Source: Taishania pollutisoli (GTDB lineage: Bacteria > Bacteroidota > Bacteroidia > Flavobacteriales_D > Crocinitomicaceae). Taken from it: a stretch of DNA of 64,000 nt. A program made the translations under genes and the position numbers. The stretch is taken from positions 186,001 through 250,000 of the forward strand of contig NZ_JACVEL010000002.1 in assembly GCF_014518315.1 (NCBI RefSeq). The letters run 5' to 3'. Below the pieces are notes generated by a model. The model did no database searches and had not been told where the DNA came from. It worked only from the letters and a program-made list of their open reading frames with translations. Shown in pieces: positions 54,769 to 62,946 of the stretch; position 1 is the stretch's first letter, and every line of letters begins with the position of its first letter.

Positions 54769-54799
54769 TTGCAAAGATGTTAAGAAGTGCTAATTTTGT
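54769..54799 (+). promoter_or_regulatory. Promoter of the nuo (complex I) operon
   Basis: TTG (54769-54771) is separated by 20 bases from TAATTTTG (54792-54799), an exact TAnnTTTG -7 box at normal spacing. Initiation near 54806 falls before the nuoA ATG at 54822 and after the upstream in-frame ATG at 54777. That fixes the nuoA start. Confidence 0.7.
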
Positions 54800-54821
54800 T
54801 GGATTATTATACTTAAATCTT

Positions 54822-55187
54822 ATGTCAGACGTTCAAGATTATATTCCAATTGTCCTACAATCACTTGTCGTGCTTGCGTTTGTGGTTGGAACGTTGGTGT
54901 TTGCACCTAAATTAGGACCGAAATTAAGTTCAGCTAAAAAAGATGCGAACTGGGAGTGTGGAATCGAAGCAGACGGAAATGCACGTTTCCCGATTTCTGT
55001 TCGCTACTTTGTCATCGCTATTTTATTCGTACTATTTGATGTAGAAGTTATCTTCTTCTATCCGTATGCAGTTAATTTCCAGGCGTTACAACTGGAAGGA
55101 TTAATGGCGGTATTGATTTTTGTAGGATTCTTCCTGACAGGATTTATATACGTACTTAAAAAAGGAGCGTTGGAATGGGAAAAATAA
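54822..55187 (+). CDS. nuoA: NADH-quinone oxidoreductase subunit A
   Basis: NuoA is a membrane-arm subunit of complex I beside the quinone channel. From ATG 54822 it has 121 residues with three hydrophobic helices and the conserved loop WECGIEADGNARFPISVRYF and FDVEVIFFYPYA. The upstream ATG at 54777 is before the predicted transcript start and is rejected. nuoB overlaps by 13 bases. Confidence 0.96.
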   Translation: MSDVQDYIPIVLQSLVVLAFVVGTLVFAPKLGPKLSSAKKDANWECGIEADGNARFPISVRYFVIAILFVLFDVEVIFFYPYAVNFQALQLEGLMAVLIFVGFFLTGFIYVLKKGALEWEK

Positions 55188-55735
55188 CAGCTGAAGGAAA
55201 TGTGGAAGCCATCAACTATGAAGGTTTCCAGTTAACACGATTGGATACAGTTATTGGCGCCGCAAGATCTAATTCTTTGTGGCCTTTGCCGTTTGCAACA
55301 TCTTGCTGCGGAATCGAATACATGGCATCCATGGCACCTAATTACGACATTGCACGTTTTGGTATGGAACGGATGTCATTCTCTCCCCGCCAGGCGGATT
55401 TGTTAATTGTCGCAGGGACAATTTCCAAGAAATTAGCCCCGGTATTGCGTCAGGTGTACGAACAAATGTCAGAACCAAAATGGGTATTGTCTGTCGGAGC
55501 ATGTGCTTCTTCAGGGGGGATCTTTGATACATATTCTGTATTGCAGGGGATTGACAGGGTTATCCCGGTGGACGTTTATGTTCCCGGATGTCCCCCGCGA
55601 CCGGAACAAATCATTGACGGTATTATGAACATTCAGGCACTGGTGAAACATGAATCCCTTCGCAGAAGATATTCTCCTGAATACAAAGACCTGTTGGATA
55701 ACTATAACATTGAAAACGACATCGATGGAAAGTAA
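55175..55735 (+). CDS. nuoB: NADH-quinone oxidoreductase subunit B
   Basis: NuoB binds the last Fe-S cluster (N2) next to the quinone site. The 186-residue protein has ligand motifs FATSCCGIEYM, VGACASSGG and VPGCPPRPEQI, giving the four Cys ligands. It overlaps nuoA by 13 bases and nuoC by 11 bases, consistent with tight coupling. Confidence 0.97.
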   Translation: MGKITAEGNVEAINYEGFQLTRLDTVIGAARSNSLWPLPFATSCCGIEYMASMAPNYDIARFGMERMSFSPRQADLLIVAGTISKKLAPVLRQVYEQMSEPKWVLSVGACASSGGIFDTYSVLQGIDRVIPVDVYVPGCPPRPEQIIDGIMNIQALVKHESLRRRYSPEYKDLLDNYNIENDIDGK

Positions 55736-56240
55736 ATTGACAAATGAGCAGGTATTGACCGCGTTGCGTGAGCAATTCGGTGACGCTGTCGGGCAGGAAG
55801 AGCAGACAACGGATCACTACCTGAATGTATATGTGACTGCTGAATCAGTTCATGCGATGATCGAATGGTTGTACGCACATGGAGAATTTAAAGTGCAGTT
55901 CCTCACCAATATTACGGGAATTCACTTTCCCGATAACGATGAAGACCAGAAAATGGTTATTGTTTATCACCTGCACAGCTTGCAAAACAACTTCAGATTG
56001 CGCCTGAAAGCTTATTTGCCAATTGAAAATCCATCCATTCATACAATTACGGATATTTTTTCTGCAGCGAATTGGCTGGAAAGAGAAACATACGATTTCT
56101 TCGGAATCAATTTCGTCAATCACCCGAATCTCACACGTATCCTGAATGAAGACTCGATGGATTATTTCCCGATGAGAAAGGAGTATCACCTGGAGGATGA
56201 GACAAGACAAGATAAAGACAACCGCTTCTTCGGAAGATAG
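55725..56240 (+). CDS. nuoC: NADH-quinone oxidoreductase subunit C
   Basis: This hydrophilic-arm subunit of 171 residues begins at ATG 55725 (MESKLTNEQVLTALREQFG). It includes FLTNITGIHFPDNDEDQKMVIVYHL and ERETYDFFGINFVNHPNLTRIL, the NuoC signature. It is separate from nuoD here, not fused. The frame's upstream extension to 55650 lies inside nuoB and is rejected. Confidence 0.96.
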   Translation: MESKLTNEQVLTALREQFGDAVGQEEQTTDHYLNVYVTAESVHAMIEWLYAHGEFKVQFLTNITGIHFPDNDEDQKMVIVYHLHSLQNNFRLRLKAYLPIENPSIHTITDIFSAANWLERETYDFFGINFVNHPNLTRILNEDSMDYFPMRKEYHLEDETRQDKDNRFFGR

Positions 56241-56252
56241 CATATAAGTGGT

Positions 56253-57488
56253 ATGAGCGAAGACTTAGAGAAATATAAAGGAAGTAACGTTCCCGAAAAA
56301 TGGGAATCCGATGACACGATCGAGGGCGAAATCGCCACGTTAAACTTAGGACCAACTCACCCTGCAACACACGGAATCTTTCAAAATGTATTGAAAGTTG
56401 ACGGTGAAAAGATCTTGTCATCTGAGCAGACTGTTGGATACATCCACCGGGCGTTTGAAAAATTAGCGGAAAGAAGACCGTTTCACCAGATTACACCAAT
56501 TACAGACCGGTTGAACTATTGTTCGTCTCCGATTAACAACATCGGATGGCACATGACCGTTGAAAAACTGGCTCAGATTGAAGTATCGAAACGGATTGAT
56601 TACATGCGTGTGATCATCATGGAGCTGGCACGTATTGCAGACCACCTGGTGTGTAATTCGGTAATCGGAGTGGATACAGGAGCTTTAACAGGATTTACAT
56701 GGATGTTCATCGAGCGTGAGCGAATCTACGACATGTATGAGCAGATTTGCGGAGCGCGTTTGACAACAAACATCGGACGCATTGGTGGATTTGAACGGGA
56801 CTTTACTCCGAAATTCCACGAATTGATCAAAGATTTCCTGAAAACATTTCCGAAACGATTTGAAGAGTTCAACTCCATGTTGGACAGAAACCGGATCTTT
56901 ATGGACCGTACAATCGGCGTGGGAGGAATTTCAAGCGAACGTGCATTGAATTACGGGTTTACAGGCCCTAATCTGCGTGCTGCGGGAATCGATTATGATG
57001 TACGTGTTCATTCTCCGTATTCTTCTTACCAGGATTTCGAATTTGATATTCCGGTAGGGACCGGAGGAGATACATACGACCGTTTCCAGGTACGCCAGGA
57101 AGAAGTTCGTCAAAGTTTGAGAATCATCAATCAGGCATACAATAATCTTCCGGAAGGAAATTACCATGCAGATGCTCCGGAGTTTTACTTGCCGAACAAA
57201 GCAGATGTATACAACAAAATGGAGGCATTGATTTACCACTTTAAAATCATCATGGGAGAAACACCTGTTCCGGCAGGAGAAGTATACCACAGTGTAGAAG
57301 GTGGAAATGGAGAATTGGGGTATTATTTAATCAGTGACGGAGGACGTACTCCATACCGATTACAGTTCAGACGACCTTGTTTTATTTACTACCAGGCATA
57401 TCCTGAGATGATTACCGGCCAATCGCTTTCAGATGCGGTTGTTACATTGAGTAGTATGAATGTGATTGCAGGAGAATTGGACGCATAG
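56253..57488 (+). CDS. nuoD: NADH-quinone oxidoreductase subunit D
   Basis: NuoD, with NuoB, forms the quinone-binding cavity. The 411-residue protein has NLGPTHPATHGIFQNVLKVDGE, YIHRAFEKLAERR, RIGGFERDFTP and the C-terminal hydrogenase-like GELDA end. Length and motifs are normal. The next start follows after two bases. Confidence 0.97.
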   Translation: MSEDLEKYKGSNVPEKWESDDTIEGEIATLNLGPTHPATHGIFQNVLKVDGEKILSSEQTVGYIHRAFEKLAERRPFHQITPITDRLNYCSSPINNIGWHMTVEKLAQIEVSKRIDYMRVIIMELARIADHLVCNSVIGVDTGALTGFTWMFIERERIYDMYEQICGARLTTNIGRIGGFERDFTPKFHELIKDFLKTFPKRFEEFNSMLDRNRIFMDRTIGVGGISSERALNYGFTGPNLRAAGIDYDVRVHSPYSSYQDFEFDIPVGTGGDTYDRFQVRQEEVRQSLRIINQAYNNLPEGNYHADAPEFYLPNKADVYNKMEALIYHFKIIMGETPVPAGEVYHSVEGGNGELGYYLISDGGRTPYRLQFRRPCFIYYQAYPEMITGQSLSDAVVTLSSMNVIAGELDA

Positions 57489-57490
57489 TT

Positions 57491-58027
57491 ATGAAAATAG
57501 AAATTACAGAGCAAAAAAGACCCGTTCTCAGCGAAGAAGCAAAAGCTGAGATTCAACGAGTAATCAAACAATATCCTGAAGGTCGTCAGAAAAGTGCGAT
57601 CCTTCGCGTGATGCACATTGTAGAGGAAGAAGCCGGAGGATGGTTGAGCCCGGATACGATGGACATGATTGCAGAAATCCTGAGCATCGAGCCGATTGAA
57701 GTGTATGAGGTGGCAACATTTTATACCATGTTCAACCTGCAGCCTGTCGGGAAATATGTATTTGAAGTATGCCGTACCGGACCATGTATGTTGGTGGGGT
57801 CGGATAACATCATTACATACCTCGAAAATAAATTGAATATCAAAGTTGGTGAAACAACAACTGACGGAATGTTTACACTGAAAACAGCAGAGTGTCTCGG
57901 AGCGTGTGGTTACGGGCCGATGTTGCAGTGTGGAGAAGAATACCACGAGTATTTGACTCCTGAAAAAGTGGATGAATTAATTGAAGCTTGCCGCAGAGGT
58001 GAGATCAAAGGAAATAAAGTAGTCTGA
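57491..58027 (+). CDS. nuoE: NADH-quinone oxidoreductase subunit E
   Basis: NuoE is a thioredoxin-fold [2Fe-2S] subunit of the NADH module. The 178 residues show the four ligands in CRTGPCM and CLGACGYGPM, with YEVATFYTMFNLQPVG before them. Its last base is the first base of nuoF. Confidence 0.96.
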   Translation: MKIEITEQKRPVLSEEAKAEIQRVIKQYPEGRQKSAILRVMHIVEEEAGGWLSPDTMDMIAEILSIEPIEVYEVATFYTMFNLQPVGKYVFEVCRTGPCMLVGSDNIITYLENKLNIKVGETTTDGMFTLKTAECLGACGYGPMLQCGEEYHEYLTPEKVDELIEACRRGEIKGNKVV

Positions 58028-59364
58028 TGGGAAGAAAATTACTTTTAGAACATGCAGATGTTCCCGGCATTGAAACATTCGATGTGTACAGAAAACACGG
58101 GGGATATCGTTCGGTTGAAAAAGCATTGAAAACAATGTCACCGGAGGAAGTAGTGGAAGAGGTGAAAACCGCAACCTTAAAAGGTCGTGGAGGTGCCGGA
58201 TTCCCTGCAGGAATGAAATGGTCGTTTATCGCGAAACCGGAAGGAGTTCCGAGGTATTTGCTGTGCAATGCAGATGAATCAGAACCGGGTACGTTCAAAG
58301 ACCGTTACCTGATGCAGTACATCCCGCATTTGCTGATTGAGGGAATGATCGTTTCAAGTTATGCACTGGGTGCAAATCAAGCATACATCTACATTCGTGG
58401 AGAGTATATGTTTGTATTGCGCATTGTTGAGAAAGCAATTGCAGAAGCTTACGAAAAAGGATTTTTAGGAAAAAATATTTTAGGTTCCGGCTTTGACCTG
58501 GATTTGAGTATTGCTCCGGGAGGAGGTGCTTATATCTGCGGAGAAGAAACAGCACTGATTGAATCACTGGAAGGAAAACGTGGAAACCCACGTATGAAAC
58601 CACCATTCCCGGCAGTACAGGGATTGTGGCAATGCCCGACAGTGGTTAACAATGTTGAAACATTGGCAACAGTCGTTCCGATCATCAACATGACGGCAGC
58701 TGAATACACGAAAATCGGTACCGAACAATCAAAAGGAACAAAATTAATTTCAGCAGGAGGAAACGTTGAAAGAGGTGGTGTTTATGAGATTGAACTGGGG
58801 CTCTCCGTTGAAGAATTTATATACGGAGATGAATGGTGTCGTGGAATCAAGAACGGTAAAAAAATGAAGGCATTGGTGCCGGGAGGTTCTTCCGTTCCGA
58901 TTCTACCTGCACATTTAATTACAAAAACTGCAAACGGAGATACACGTCTGATGAGTTACGAATCCCTTTCTGACGGAGGTTTTGCTTCCGGATCCATGTT
59001 GGGATCAGGAGGATTCATCGTCTTTGATGAAGATCAGTGTATTGTGAGAAACACGTGGAATTTTGCCCGTTTTTATGCACATGAATCGTGCGGACAATGT
59101 TCACCATGCCGTGAAGGTACGGGCTGGATGGAAAAAGTATTGCACCGGATTGAGACAGGAAAAGGAAACATGCGTGACATTGACCTGTTGGCAGATATCA
59201 ACAAGAAAATCGAAGGAAATACAATTTGTCCGTTAGGAGACGCTGCCGCATGGCCGGTAGCTGCTGCAATTCGTCATTTCCGAGAAGAATTTGAATGGCA
59301 CGTAACACATCCGGAAGAAGCGGTAAAACGCAATTACGGAATGTTGAAAGGGGTAACAGCCTAA
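58027..59364 (+). CDS. nuoF: NADH-quinone oxidoreductase subunit F
   Basis: NuoF oxidises NADH with FMN and a [4Fe-4S] cluster. The 445-residue protein has the NADH-binding GRGGAGFPAGMKWSF (about 56-70), the FMN segment GGGAYICGEETALIESLEG and the cluster motif ESCGQCSPCREG, plus a final Cys in GNTICPLGDAAAWPV. A hairpin lies in the gap to nuoG. Confidence 0.97.
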   Translation: MGRKLLLEHADVPGIETFDVYRKHGGYRSVEKALKTMSPEEVVEEVKTATLKGRGGAGFPAGMKWSFIAKPEGVPRYLLCNADESEPGTFKDRYLMQYIPHLLIEGMIVSSYALGANQAYIYIRGEYMFVLRIVEKAIAEAYEKGFLGKNILGSGFDLDLSIAPGGGAYICGEETALIESLEGKRGNPRMKPPFPAVQGLWQCPTVVNNVETLATVVPIINMTAAEYTKIGTEQSKGTKLISAGGNVERGGVYEIELGLSVEEFIYGDEWCRGIKNGKKMKALVPGGSSVPILPAHLITKTANGDTRLMSYESLSDGGFASGSMLGSGGFIVFDEDQCIVRNTWNFARFYAHESCGQCSPCREGTGWMEKVLHRIETGKGNMRDIDLLADINKKIEGNTICPLGDAAAWPVAAAIRHFREEFEWHVTHPEEAVKRNYGMLKGVTA

Positions 59365-59396
59365 CTCGCGATTTCAATCGTGAGCTAGATGAAATC
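59365..59396 (+). promoter_or_regulatory. Overlapping hairpins in the nuoF-nuoG gap
   Basis: CTCGCGATT (59365-59373) pairs with AATCGTGAG (59376-59384, one G-U). Alternatively GATTTC (59370-59375) pairs with GAAATC (59391-59396). The two are mutually exclusive. The 67-base gap is otherwise unusually long for this operon. The function could be mRNA processing or translation control; nothing proves it. Confidence 0.35.
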
Positions 59397-59431
59397 CCGG
59401 TGGATACAATAATTTAATAAAATCAAAAGAT

Positions 59432-60406
59432 ATGGTCAAGGTAACCATTGATGGAATAGAAATAGAAGTAGAAGAAGGAACAACGATTCTCAACGCTGCC
59501 CGTCAGGTCGGTGGAGACATTGTTCCTCCTGCTATGTGTTACTACAGCAAGTTGGAAGGTAGCGGTGGGAAATGCAGAACGTGTCTGGTGGAAGTTGCTG
59601 CCGGTTCTGAACGGGATCCGCGCCCGATGCCCAAGCTGATGGTATCTTGTTCTACACAGGTGCAACACGGAATGGTGGTGAAAAATCTGACAAGCGACCG
59701 CGTGAAAGAAGCCCGCGCAGGAGTAACGGAATTCTTACTGGCAAATCACCCGCTGGATTGTCCTGTTTGTGACCAGGCAGGAGAATGTCACTTGCAGGAT
59801 TTAGGATTTGAGAACGGGAAAGAAGGAACACGTTTCGAAGAAGAGAAGAGAACGTTCGCACCAAGAGATATCGGTGACAAAATCAAGTTGCACATGAACC
59901 GTTGTATTTTGTGTTACAGATGTGTCTACACGGCAAATCAGTTGACCAATAAACGTGTACATGGAGTCTTAAACAGAGGAGACCATGCGGAAATCAGTAC
60001 ATACATTGAAAAAGCATTGGATAACGAGTTTATCGGTAATGTCATTGACGTATGCCCGGTAGGAGCATTGACGGATAAAACATTCCGCTTTAAAAGTCGT
60101 GTATGGTTCCTTAAGCCGATGAATGCACACAGAGATTGTCCTACGTGTCAGGGAATTGCAACTGTTTGGATGTTTGGAAACGAGATTCAACGTGTTACAG
60201 GTCGAAAAGACGCTTATGGTGAAATTGAGACACACAATGGAAAGACAGCGTGGTTATGCAATACCTGCCGTTTTGAATCAAAAGATGTCGCTCAATGGAC
60301 AATCGAAGGGCCACGTGTAATCAACCGTCATTCGGTTATTTCTCAGGGGCATTACGTGTTGAAGAACCCGTTGGAGGATAAGAGTACTGTTAAAAACTTG
60401 AAATAA
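59432..60406 (+). CDS. nuoG: Short NuoG-type 2Fe-2S/4Fe-4S subunit, no molybdopterin domain
   Basis: NuoG normally is about 700-900 residues; here it has 324. The ferredoxin domain (CYYSKLEGSGGKCRTC), the His/Cys [4Fe-4S] site (HPLDCPVCDQAGECH) and the 4Fe-4S site CILCYRC...DVCPVGALT are complete. A further pair of CxxC motifs (CPTC and WLCNTC) ends the protein before the oxidoreductase domain. The stop lies on the nuoH start, so it is not a frameshift. This short form is typical of Flavobacteria as far as I know. Confidence 0.93.
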   Translation: MVKVTIDGIEIEVEEGTTILNAARQVGGDIVPPAMCYYSKLEGSGGKCRTCLVEVAAGSERDPRPMPKLMVSCSTQVQHGMVVKNLTSDRVKEARAGVTEFLLANHPLDCPVCDQAGECHLQDLGFENGKEGTRFEEEKRTFAPRDIGDKIKLHMNRCILCYRCVYTANQLTNKRVHGVLNRGDHAEISTYIEKALDNEFIGNVIDVCPVGALTDKTFRFKSRVWFLKPMNAHRDCPTCQGIATVWMFGNEIQRVTGRKDAYGEIETHNGKTAWLCNTCRFESKDVAQWTIEGPRVINRHSVISQGHYVLKNPLEDKSTVKNLK

Positions 60407-61551
60407 TGGATACAGGTTTACTAATTGAAAAAATTGTTTTAATTGTCCTTTTGTTTGCAGTTTCCCTGGGAGTTGCAGCGTATCTGACATTGTTGGAAAG
60501 AAAGGTGGCGGCATGGATGCAGGATCGTATCGGGCCGGACAGAGCAGGAAAGTGGGGATTGTTGCAGCCATTGGCTGACGGTGGAAAGCTCTTCTTCAAA
60601 GAAGATTTTATCCCGGCAAATGCAGACCGTTTTCTGTTTATCATCGGACCCGGATTGGCGATGGGATTTGCAATGATGACATCAGCAGTGATTCCGTGGG
60701 GACCAAACATTCAGGCATTCGGAAGAGATATCGCGTTACAGGTTGCAGATGTGAACATCGGAATTTTGTACATCATGGCATTGTCTTCCGTTGCAGTATA
60801 CGGAATCATGATCGGAGGATGGGCATCCAATAACAAATACTCGTTGTTTTCTGCTATCCGTGCTTCTTCTCAGATGATTTCTTACGAATTGGCAATGGGA
60901 ATTGCGATCATTACGGTTGTGTTGATGTCCGGAAGTTTAAGTTTGAGAGAAATCGTTGATGCACAACACGGATTCTGGAACGACGGATATTTTACATGGA
61001 ATTTCTTCAAACAACCAATCGGTTTCATCGTATTCTTCGTATGTACGGTGGCTGAATTGAACAGAGCTCCTTTTGATATGGCAGAATGTGAGAGTGAGTT
61101 GATCACAGGTCACCACACGGAATACGGATCGATGAAAATGGGATTCTTCCTGTTTGCAGAATACGTGCACTTGTTCATTGGTTCCGCAGTAATCTCCGCA
61201 TTGTACTTCGGAGGGTACAACTTCCCGTTCATGGACTATTTCTCCGGAAATACACTGGCAATCCTGGGAGTACTTGCATTTTTCGTAAAAACAGGATTCT
61301 TTATCTTCGTCATTATGTGGATTCGCTGGACATTACCGCGCTTCCGTTACGACCAGTTAATGGGATTGGGATGGAAGAAATTGATTCCGATTTCCATCGT
61401 AAACATGGTGATTACGGCTGTTGCTGTTGCATTTGCATCCGGTTGGTTCAGTACGGATAAGAAAGATCAGACGGAACCGGCTTCCGCTAAAATGGAAGTA
61501 GTGGCTGACAAGCAAAAATTAACCTTGAATCAATCAACGATAAAACACTAA
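60406..61551 (+). CDS. nuoH: NADH-quinone oxidoreductase subunit H
   Basis: NuoH links the quinone site to the membrane arm. The 381-residue protein has eight hydrophobic segments and the conserved ERKVAAWMQDRIGPDRAGKWGLLQPLADG near the start, ASSQMISYELAMG and ELNRAPFDMAECESELITG. The C-terminus carries an extra charged about 30-residue tail. Its start overlaps the nuoG stop by one base. Confidence 0.97.
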   Translation: MDTGLLIEKIVLIVLLFAVSLGVAAYLTLLERKVAAWMQDRIGPDRAGKWGLLQPLADGGKLFFKEDFIPANADRFLFIIGPGLAMGFAMMTSAVIPWGPNIQAFGRDIALQVADVNIGILYIMALSSVAVYGIMIGGWASNNKYSLFSAIRASSQMISYELAMGIAIITVVLMSGSLSLREIVDAQHGFWNDGYFTWNFFKQPIGFIVFFVCTVAELNRAPFDMAECESELITGHHTEYGSMKMGFFLFAEYVHLFIGSAVISALYFGGYNFPFMDYFSGNTLAILGVLAFFVKTGFFIFVIMWIRWTLPRFRYDQLMGLGWKKLIPISIVNMVITAVAVAFASGWFSTDKKDQTEPASAKMEVVADKQKLTLNQSTIKH

Positions 61552-61556
61552 GTGGT

Positions 61557-62099
61557 ATGGAAAGTTTATCGAATAGAAAAAAGGTAGTCTCCGACAAGAA
61601 AATGACCTTTGTTGAAAGTTTGTACCTCCCGGCTATTTTTTCCGGGATGTCAAAATCATTCAAACACATGTTCAACAAACCGGCAACGGTTCGTTACCCG
61701 GAACAGGAACGAGAGTTTGCACCGGTGTACAGAGGAATGCACGTCTTGAAACGTGATGAGCAGGGACGTGAAAACTGTACCGCATGCGGACTGTGTGCAG
61801 TAGCATGTCCTGCTGAAGCAATTACGATGAAAGCAGCGGAAAGACAACCGGGAGAAGAACATCTATACCGCGAAGAAAAATATGCGGAAACATATGAAAT
61901 CAATATGCTGCGCTGTATTTTCTGTGGGTTGTGTGAAGAAGCATGCCCGAAGGAGGCGGTTTTCCTTACAGACAGAATTGTACCTACAAATTTTGAACGC
62001 CAGCCGTTTGTGTATGGAAAAGATAAACTGGTAGAACCGGTTGATCAACGCGTAGATATTACAAACAGACAACATACAGGTAAAAGAGGAAACAAATGA
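61557..62099 (+). CDS. nuoI: NADH-quinone oxidoreductase subunit I
   Basis: NuoI carries two [4Fe-4S] clusters between NuoG and NuoB. The 180-residue protein has CTACGLCAVACPAEAI (about 78) and CIFCGLCEEACPKEAV (about 122). It overlaps nuoJ by four bases (ATGA). Confidence 0.97.
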   Translation: MESLSNRKKVVSDKKMTFVESLYLPAIFSGMSKSFKHMFNKPATVRYPEQEREFAPVYRGMHVLKRDEQGRENCTACGLCAVACPAEAITMKAAERQPGEEHLYREEKYAETYEINMLRCIFCGLCEEACPKEAVFLTDRIVPTNFERQPFVYGKDKLVEPVDQRVDITNRQHTGKRGNK

Positions 62100-62611
62100 G
62101 TAGCATAGAAATTATAGCATTAGCATTGGGAGCGTTGACCATCGCATCTGCGTTGATGGTCGTATTGAGCATGCACCCTGTCAGAAGTGTATTGTACCTG
62201 ATTCTGACATTTTTCCTGATTTCAGCCAACTACGTATTGTTGAATGCGCAATTCCTGGCAATTGTAAACATCGTGGTATATGCCGGAGCCATTATGGTAT
62301 TGTTCCTGTTCGTATTGATGTTGCTTAACCTGAGTAAAGACAACGAACCACGTGCATCAAATATCATGAAACTGGCAGCTTCGCTGGCGGCCGGAGCATT
62401 GGTAATTGTATTAGTTGCAGCGTTGAAAGATGCAATTTATCTTCCTGTTGTAGAAAATGTGCAGGGAAATAGTCAGGGACTGGTTGAAAACCTGGGGCAA
62501 TTGTTATTTACAAAATACGTATTGCCGTTTGAAACTTCTTCAGTGTTGTTCATCGCAGCAATGGTAGGAGCAGTACTACTTTCGAAAAAAGAAAAACAAA
62601 TAATAGACTAA
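62096..62611 (+). CDS. nuoJ: NADH-quinone oxidoreductase subunit J
   Basis: NuoJ is a membrane-arm subunit next to the E-channel. The 171-residue protein has five hydrophobic segments, with the conserved HPVRSVLYLILTFFLISANYVLL and VYAGAIMVLFLFVLMLL. It overlaps nuoI by four bases and precedes nuoK by three. Confidence 0.96.
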   Translation: MSSIEIIALALGALTIASALMVVLSMHPVRSVLYLILTFFLISANYVLLNAQFLAIVNIVVYAGAIMVLFLFVLMLLNLSKDNEPRASNIMKLAASLAAGALVIVLVAALKDAIYLPVVENVQGNSQGLVENLGQLLFTKYVLPFETSSVLFIAAMVGAVLLSKKEKQIID

Positions 62612-62614
62612 GCA

Positions 62615-62944
62615 ATGGTATTAGCGACAATGTTGAAATCTGGAGTGTCGTTGGAGTTTTATGTGATTCTCGCAACAATACTTTTCACGATTGGAGTTTT
62701 AGGAGTTTTAATCCGCAAAAATGCCATCATCATCCTGATGTGTGTGGAATTGATGCTGAATGCTGTAAACCTGTTGATGGTGGCGTTCTCAACGTACCAC
62801 GGAACAGGAGATGCGCAGGTGTTCGTGTTCTTCATCATGGTTGTAGCAGCAGCTGAAGCAACTGTGGGACTTTCTATCCTTGTATTATTATACAGAAATA
62901 GAAAAACAGTGGATGTTGGAATGTTTAATAAATTAAAAGGATAA
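62615..62944 (+). CDS. nuoK: NADH-quinone oxidoreductase subunit K
   Basis: NuoK has the two conserved membrane glutamates of the proton path. The 109-residue protein has three helices with [29 protein letters not shown] (first Glu) and [21 protein letters not shown] (second). The start at 62615 is three bases after nuoJ. Confidence 0.96.
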   Translation: MVLATMLKSGVSLEFYVILATILFTIGVLGVLIRKNAIIILMCVELMLNAVNLLMVAFSTYHGTGDAQVFVFFIMVVAAAEATVGLSILVLLYRNRKTVDVGMFNKLKG

Positions 62945-62946
62945 GT

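Noticed and set aside
59432-60406. NuoG as a frameshifted pseudogene
   Set aside because: The stop overlaps the nuoH start, all Fe-S ligands are intact and the short form is usual in this lineage.
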